Below, piece by piece: positions 36,245 to 41,578 of a stretch of 41,578 nt of DNA. Position 1 is the first letter of the stretch; each line of letters starts with the position of its first letter. Under the pieces are notes generated by a model. The model worked only from the letters and a program-made list of their open reading frames with translations. It ran no database searches and was not told the origin of the DNA. This stretch comes from a bacterium. GTDB taxonomy: Bacteria; Planctomycetota; SKW154; DAOVDS01. The translations under genes were made by a program, and so were the position numbers. The stretch lies in NCBI GenBank assembly GCA_030669415.1, contig DAOVDS010000003.1, forward strand, positions 1-41,578. Direction: 5' to 3'.

Positions 36245-37378
36245 TTACTCCCCGTCGAGTTTATCAAGCGGTTCCCGCTTGCGGGCAATCTCCATGTATC
36301 CATAGACGACACTGCATTCCCAGCCCCAGGTGTCGTCTATTCGTGGGCCGGGGTCGAACGCCTCGTCGTTTATCATCTCTATGGCTCGAAGGTAGTAGTA
36401 CTCGGCCTCGTCAAACTGCCTGAGCACGTGGTAGAGGTAGCCAGTCCACTTGTAGACAACCCAGCGCACAAGCCCGGTCCTCTCCGGTTTCACAAGTCTA
36501 TCACTGTTGCTCTGCGCAACCTCAAGCGCCTCGAGCATGCAGGCGAGCGCCTTCTGGGTGTCTTCATCTTTGTGGTACATGCCTGTTAGTGTGATGCGGC
36601 CCGCCACGGAGTTTTCGTTTATCTTGAATACCCTGTCGAAGTATCCGTGTGCGAGGTCTCTTTTGCCGAACGCGCGCATCCTCTGCGCTTCAATGAGAAG
36701 GGTATTTATTGCACTTCTCCTGCCGTCATCGGAGTTGAGGTTGAACCCGCGGTGGTAGAGGAAGTCGTTTTGCTCGAAGTCGGTCGTCTCGAACTTGAGC
36801 GGCTCTTCGAGGTTTTTCTCGCACAGGTCGGGCAGCGGCTTGGCCATGGCCGCAAAGTCAACTCTGGGTATGAAGACGTAATACCCCTCTTCGAGCGCTT
36901 CCGGCTTGTCGAAAGTCACTTTCATCCAGACCATCTCGCCCCAGGAATCCATCGGGCCCGGCTCGCAATCGCCGGCGGCAAACAGGGATGTTTTCCATGA
37001 GCTTTTCGGCTTTATGAATTCCTCGACACTCCACCAGGAATCCTCGGCAAGCTTCACGCGGCGAATATCCACCGACACAAAATCGCTCCAGCAAGCCTCG
37101 CCAGTCCTGACTGTAATGCCTTTGTCAGCCTCTATGCAGACCGGCACGAGTACGCCGATGGCGAAATCCCTTGCCAGGGCCTCGCCGGCATCGTCTGAGT
37201 AGGCCCGGTAGGACCATCTTATCCAGAACGCGCCTGTGCCGGGAGACCATCCGGACGAGCCGCTAACTTCGCCGCAGTGTATCTCGAACTTCTTCCCGGG
37301 CTTTTCCTGGCCCGCTGCCGAAAGAGCCACAAGAAGCAGCGCAAGCGCGGCAGACATTAGTATCAGGGACTTCTTCAT
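36245..37378 (-). CDS. Secreted TPR-like protein, paralogue A
   Basis: Signal peptide MKKSLILMSAALALLLVALSAAG; TRTGEACWSDFVSV...; C-terminal RAIEMINDEAFDPGPRIDD. Confidence 0.65.
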   Translation of the reverse strand: MKKSLILMSAALALLLVALSAAGQEKPGKKFEIHCGEVSGSSGWSPGTGAFWIRWSYRAYSDDAGEALARDFAIGVLVPVCIEADKGITVRTGEACWSDFVSVDIRRVKLAEDSWWSVEEFIKPKSSWKTSLFAAGDCEPGPMDSWGEMVWMKVTFDKPEALEEGYYVFIPRVDFAAMAKPLPDLCEKNLEEPLKFETTDFEQNDFLYHRGFNLNSDDGRRSAINTLLIEAQRMRAFGKRDLAHGYFDRVFKINENSVAGRITLTGMYHKDEDTQKALACMLEALEVAQSNSDRLVKPERTGLVRWVVYKWTGYLYHVLRQFDEAEYYYLRAIEMINDEAFDPGPRIDDTWGWECSVVYGYMEIARKREPLDKLDGE

Positions 37379-38514
37379 TATCTCCTTCCCGACCGGCGCC
37401 GAACCCAGGGCGAGCGGCAGTATTCCAGCGCGCTGCCCAGGCATGAGCGCTCGGCGCTCCAGTGGTCGTCAATTTCCGGGCCCGGGTCGAAAGCGCGGCC
37501 GTTTAGCATCTCTCGTGAAAGCACGTAGCAGTACTCGGCCTCGTCGTAGTCTCCAAGCTCTTCGTGGCACTCGCCCGCGTACTTGTAGAAATCCTGCAGG
37601 TCAAGAGCGCGGCATTCTTCATCCCCGGTGTAGTACGGGTCGCCATTCCCTTTGAGAAGCGCTGTGGCCCTGAGTACACTCGCAAGCGCCTCCTCGAACC
37701 TGCATGTCTCGTAGTCGAATCCGGCCTTTGAGATGAGTGCGGGTGTCGAGTCGGGGTTGATTTTTAGCGCCTTCGCGAGGAACGCGCGCGCTTCGGGCTC
37801 TTTCCCGAAGTCGAAGCGCTCGCCCGCCGTGAAGAGGTAGTGGTTCATGGCGGCTTTCTTCTCCGCGACAGTCTTGAACCCTATTCTCCTATGGCAAGTG
37901 AGGAAGGCAAACTCAGCGCCCGGGGTATTGCCGAAACCGGGATGCTCATAGATATTCTCCCGGGACAGGTCGGGAATGGCGGCGGCGAGCGCGGTGAAAT
38001 CCACCTTCGGACGCCACACGTAATCACCTTCTCTTAGCTTCCCGGGGTCATCGAACTCTATGATAAGCCATATTTCATCGTAGTCATTGCTTGAGAACTG
38101 TTCTCCTGTTTCGAGCACGTCAAGGGTCTCGTGCAGGCGGGCGTAGCGTCTCGCAGTATAGCTGCTTGCCGGCTCTTCGAGGTTGGTTTCGTCCTCTTCG
38201 TCAGGCATGTACTTGAGCTTGACGCTGACGAAATCCGTCCACGAGGCCTTCCCGGAGCGGATGGTTACGGGTGCGCTGCCGAAATTGCGGATAGTAACAG
38301 GGACTATGAGGCCGTCGGTGAAATCAGCTTGAGGGGAAAAGGAGGGCGGGTCGTCCGTATCAGAATGATAGCACAGCGCCCAGCGCATCCCATGGTGCCT
38401 GCTGAACCCGCCGCTGAAGATTCGGTACTGCTTCTGCGGCGCTTCCTGCCCCATGGCGAGTGGGAGGATGCACAGGGCCACCGCGATACAGCAAGCGATG
38501 CAGAGCTTCTTCAT
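37378..38514 (-). CDS. Secreted TPR-like protein, paralogue B
   Basis: Signal peptide MKKLCIACCIAVALCILPLAMG; TIRSGKASWTDFVSV...; YVLSREMLNGRAFDPGPEIDDHWSAERSCL. Confidence 0.65.
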   Translation of the reverse strand: MKKLCIACCIAVALCILPLAMGQEAPQKQYRIFSGGFSRHHGMRWALCYHSDTDDPPSFSPQADFTDGLIVPVTIRNFGSAPVTIRSGKASWTDFVSVKLKYMPDEEDETNLEEPASSYTARRYARLHETLDVLETGEQFSSNDYDEIWLIIEFDDPGKLREGDYVWRPKVDFTALAAAIPDLSRENIYEHPGFGNTPGAEFAFLTCHRRIGFKTVAEKKAAMNHYLFTAGERFDFGKEPEARAFLAKALKINPDSTPALISKAGFDYETCRFEEALASVLRATALLKGNGDPYYTGDEECRALDLQDFYKYAGECHEELGDYDEAEYCYVLSREMLNGRAFDPGPEIDDHWSAERSCLGSALEYCRSPWVRRRSGRR

Positions 38515-38654
38515 TTGTCCAGCCTCAGAAAGCGGGAAGTGTATGCCGGTATATTCGTCGCTTTACAGTCATTTGTCAATAGCGCTGACACTTATGTTTT
38601 TGACGAGAGCCGGTGAGTATCATTCACGACGATTTACTCACCGGAAGAAGGGTG

Positions 38655-39173
38655 TTATCTGGGCTGCAGCTCCTGTGCCTTGCGCCGGGCTTCGTCCGCC
38701 ACACCGCCCTGCTTGGCAAGGCCCATGTCGGTTATCTTCGTCATGCCTTCGAAGTCCACCATTATGTTGTCAGGCTTGATGTCGCGGTGGATTACGCCTT
38801 CCGCGTGCGCGTGGACAAGACCGTTGGCTACGTCGCGGGCGATGAAAAGGGCATCTTCCGGGGCCAGAGGACCGGCACTTCTGACAATGCTGCCTATGCT
38901 CTGGCCCTCCACGTACTCCATGACAATGTAGTTGAGTCCGTTCTGCTCTCCGGCATCGAAGACTTTGGTGATGTTGATGTGATTGAAGGCGGCGGCGGCA
39001 CGCGCCTCCCGCAGAAAGCGTCTGTGGTAGTCCTCATCCTTGGCCAGCTCAGGCGGCAGTACCTTGATGGCAACCTGTCTGCCGGTAAGGGTGTGCACCG
39101 CCTTGAAGACGACACCCATGCCGCCTTCACCCAGCTTGGAGACTACCTCGTAACCGCTTATGGATACCGTCAC
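38655..39173 (-). pseudogene. Truncated Ser/Thr protein kinase (N-lobe to DxG only)
   Basis: YEVVSKLGEGGMGVVFKA, VAIKVLP, HRDIKPDNIMV, TDMGLAK, then stop without activation loop or C-lobe. Confidence 0.65.
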
Positions 39174-39484
39174 CTGGCACTCCGACCTGTGAAACCGCTC
39201 TTATATGACGTCTCTGCGGGGGGAATTGCAACTCTTTTTTGGAGACTGTTCAACAGTAGTCAGCACTCATATTTAAGCCAGAGGTGAACACAGGTGAAGA
39301 CGAGGAGTTGGGTTATGCGGAGAGAAAAAGACTTGACGCCTCCTGCCCTCGGTTGTACCATGTCATCAGGACACAGCACAACAAGCGTTAGGATGGGCAA
39401 CAGCAAAGAATCCAGGCGGGCCGAGAACCACGCCATACGTGCTCATCTTGAGCTTGTTGGTGTTGTGTCCAATCTCGGCTCGCT

Positions 39485-40855
39485 TTGTTTTTGAAAGGGG
39501 GTGCCGCATTGAGAATCTTTAGAAGAAAGTGGCGTGTAAGGGGCAAGAAAGAGGGCAAGCCAGCAACGCGGGAAAGCCGGAACTACTACGGCGAATACAA
39601 GGATGGTTCCGGGCGCACCCGCCGCGTTAGGCTGTGTGCTGACAAGAGCGTGTCTGAAAGGATGCTCGCAAAAATCAGCAGTGACGCTGCCCTGGAAGCT
39701 GTTGGAGTAAGAAACCCTTTCAGAAAGCAGGAGAAAATGCCGCTGAGCGAGCACCTTGCAGACTTCGCCAGGCACCTGAAAGCCCAAGGACGGACGGCGA
39801 AGCATATCAAGCACACTATGGGTATGTGCCAGTGCATTGTGCAGGATTTGAAGTTTCAGCACATCTCGGACTTGTCAGCTTCTCGGACTGAGAATTTCCT
39901 TGCGCGGCTTCACGGCAAAGGACTCAGTGCGAGTACCATCAATCACTACATAGTTGCAATCAAGTCCTTTGCTGCGTGGCTTGTTCGAGACGAGCGTACC
40001 GCCAGCAATCCGCTGGTAGGTCTAAGGCGCCTCAACCCTAATACTGACAAGCGACGTATCCGAAGAGCACTAACGGACGGTGAGAAGAAGGTGCTGATTG
40101 AAGCATCGGAGAAAGGCCCCGTGTTCAAAGGCCTGTCCGGGCCTCACAGGGCACTATGCTACAAGGTGGCACTCACGACCGGCCTGCGGGCGGCGGAGCT
40201 TCGTTCTCTCACTTGGGCGAGCTTTGACCTTGATAGCCTAACCCCGACAGTGGTTGTCGAAGCTGCCTATTCCAAACACCGGCGGCGGGATACACTCCCG
40301 CTCAAGGAGAGTGTAGCTGCCGAGTTGCGGAAGTGGAAGAAAGAGCAGTCGCATGTCGAGAGAGTTTTTCCGCTACCAGTGAACACAGTGGAGATGCTCA
40401 GACAGGACTTTGACACTGCCAACATTCCTTACAGGGACGAAGCGGGCCGCGTGGCGGACTTTCACGCGCTCCGGCATACCTTTATCACTGACCTTGTAAG
40501 GGCCGGGGCGCATCCAAAGGTTGCACAGACTTTGGCAAGGCACAGCAGCATAACCCTGACAATGGATGCCTATTGCCACTTTGAGGCAAAAAAGCAACGT
40601 GGCGTGGTGGAAGCGCTCCCTGATTTGACGAAAGAGGCGGCCAAGAGCGAACCACAGCCGCCGAATTTTGTACCGTATTTTGTCCGCATTTTGGGGCAAG
40701 AGCCGGCAGAACCTGGCACAAGCCGGCAGGAACAAAGAAGTGGTGCCAAAACAACCAATGGCTCTGGAACCCTCTATTTTGCTGGATTTTGCAACGCCTC
40801 GCAAGAACTCACACCAAAAATCAAGAGGCTGGAGGGGGAGGATTCGAACCTCTAA
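39485..40855 (+). CDS. Tyrosine recombinase/integrase
   Basis: TGLRAAELRSLTW; HALRHTFITDLVRAGAHPKVAQTLARHSSITLTMDAYCHF (R...HxxR...H...Y); N-terminal SAM-like domain. Confidence 0.92.
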   Translation: MFLKGGAALRIFRRKWRVRGKKEGKPATRESRNYYGEYKDGSGRTRRVRLCADKSVSERMLAKISSDAALEAVGVRNPFRKQEKMPLSEHLADFARHLKAQGRTAKHIKHTMGMCQCIVQDLKFQHISDLSASRTENFLARLHGKGLSASTINHYIVAIKSFAAWLVRDERTASNPLVGLRRLNPNTDKRRIRRALTDGEKKVLIEASEKGPVFKGLSGPHRALCYKVALTTGLRAAELRSLTWASFDLDSLTPTVVVEAAYSKHRRRDTLPLKESVAAELRKWKKEQSHVERVFPLPVNTVEMLRQDFDTANIPYRDEAGRVADFHALRHTFITDLVRAGAHPKVAQTLARHSSITLTMDAYCHFEAKKQRGVVEALPDLTKEAAKSEPQPPNFVPYFVRILGQEPAEPGTSRQEQRSGAKTTNGSGTLYFAGFCNASQELTPKIKRLEGEDSNL

Positions 40856-40900
40856 TAGCTGATTAACAGTCAGCCGTGATACCGGTTTCACTACCCTCCA
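40829..40900 (-). tRNA. tRNA-Asn (GTT)
   Basis: Minus strand TGGAGGG acceptor pairs with CCCTCCA; anticodon arm GCTGA-CTGTTAA-TCAGC; T-loop TTCGAAT; CCA not fully encoded. Confidence 0.93.
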
Positions 40901-40905
40901 ATGGC

Positions 40906-40937
40906 AAAAAAACCCCGGAGCCGGATGGGCCCCGGGG
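40906..40937 (-). terminator. Rho-independent terminator (minus strand)
   Basis: Minus strand CCCCGG...CCGGGG followed by TTTTTTT. Confidence 0.55.
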
Positions 40938-41479
40938 CCTGCTGTTCGCAGGGACCTCTCAAGGCCCGGATCTGCTGTTATTGTTGTTGCCTGCTTCTTT
41001 GAACATAGCCAAAACCCCTGTAACCCGGATATATGACGACAAAACAGACCCGTAGCCCGCTGAAAAACCTGAAACCGCCTGTAAGAATCTGGGAATGAAA
41101 TCACTGCCGTAGCACGCCCGACGGTCAGTACCGGCTGGAGTACGAATGCATATCCCCCTATCTCCCTTGACTACATTCTCGGACACCGTCTTTAAAATGC
41201 ATCCCTTACATACCAACGAGTTGCGTCGAGTTTTTAACAATTTAGACAGGTGTCTCACGGTTGTGTGGGCTCCTTCGATTCGCCACAGATGTGTCGGCCT
41301 GTCAAGCCCCGGATTTTACATCCGGGGAAATTCGACCGCTCTTTTCTCATACTGTCCCCCATCACCCACATTCGGGTTTGTTTTGAACTTCGAGTTTTCG
41401 ACTCCGAGATCTTTTCGATTCCACATCCTTTTGCGTCAGAGAGGCGAGCGAACCTTTCGCTCAAGGGGCCCGCAGGCTG

Positions 41480-41578
41480 CTATTGCGGTTCCGGCGGCCT
41501 TTTCTCCTCCGGGTCTTCCGGAGCATCGGAAAGCCAGGAGCGCAGCCCCTCAATATCACCGCGTTCCAGCTTCTCCTT
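41480..41578 (-). CDS. C-terminal end of a CDS cut by the window edge
   Basis: Minus strand ...KEKLERGDIEGLRSWLSDAPEDPEEKRPPEPQ-stop (TAG); open to the window end. Confidence 0.4.
   Translation of the reverse strand, partial: KEKLERGDIEGLRSWLSDAPEDPEEKRPPEPQ

Noticed and set aside
41030-41130. Apparent similarity to a 23S rRNA phrase (cctgaaaccgcctgtaag)
   Set aside because: Only a short resemblance; surrounding sequence lacks the expected rRNA context.

Overview
The window is about 41.6 kb of GC-rich bacterial DNA, possibly from the Planctomycetota/PVC group (inferred from gene content only). Left to right it carries: a cell-elongation block (small membrane protein, PBP2/mrdA, rodA); pgi; a PilM / PilO-like / FN3-like / secretin pilus-type locus; a secreted HExxH protein; a glycogen/alpha-glucan block (two GH57 enzymes, galT, glgA) interrupted by a lower-GC restriction-modification pair; a receiver-PAS-GAF histidine kinase; a region rich in palindromes; a stand-alone STN-type secreted protein; fdhE-fdhD-ModE-like genes; a zinc-ribbon/cyclase/AAA/TPR protein; archaemetzincin, HEAT and two paralogous TPR-like secreted proteins; a truncated Ser/Thr kinase; and a tyrosine integrase whose 3' end overlaps a tRNA-Asn. 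The main discovery candidate is PBP2. Its single continuous frame (682-3039) is interrupted only by two in-frame TGA codons (2047-2049 and 2083-2085). Both fall where the PBP2 family normally has its two conserved cysteines (F-x-C-x-G-Y ... F-R-C-W-x-x-G-G-H-G). The rest of the protein is intact (SxxK, SCN, KTG). A 7-bp hairpin with a GGUU tetraloop lies 23 nt after the second TGA, which fits bacterial SECIS geometry. This suggests a di-selenocysteine peptidoglycan transpeptidase. TGA is a normal stop for many other genes here, and the Mo-formate dehydrogenase accessory genes in the window are compatible with a selenocysteine-using genome. No sel genes are visible in the window, so this remains a prediction.
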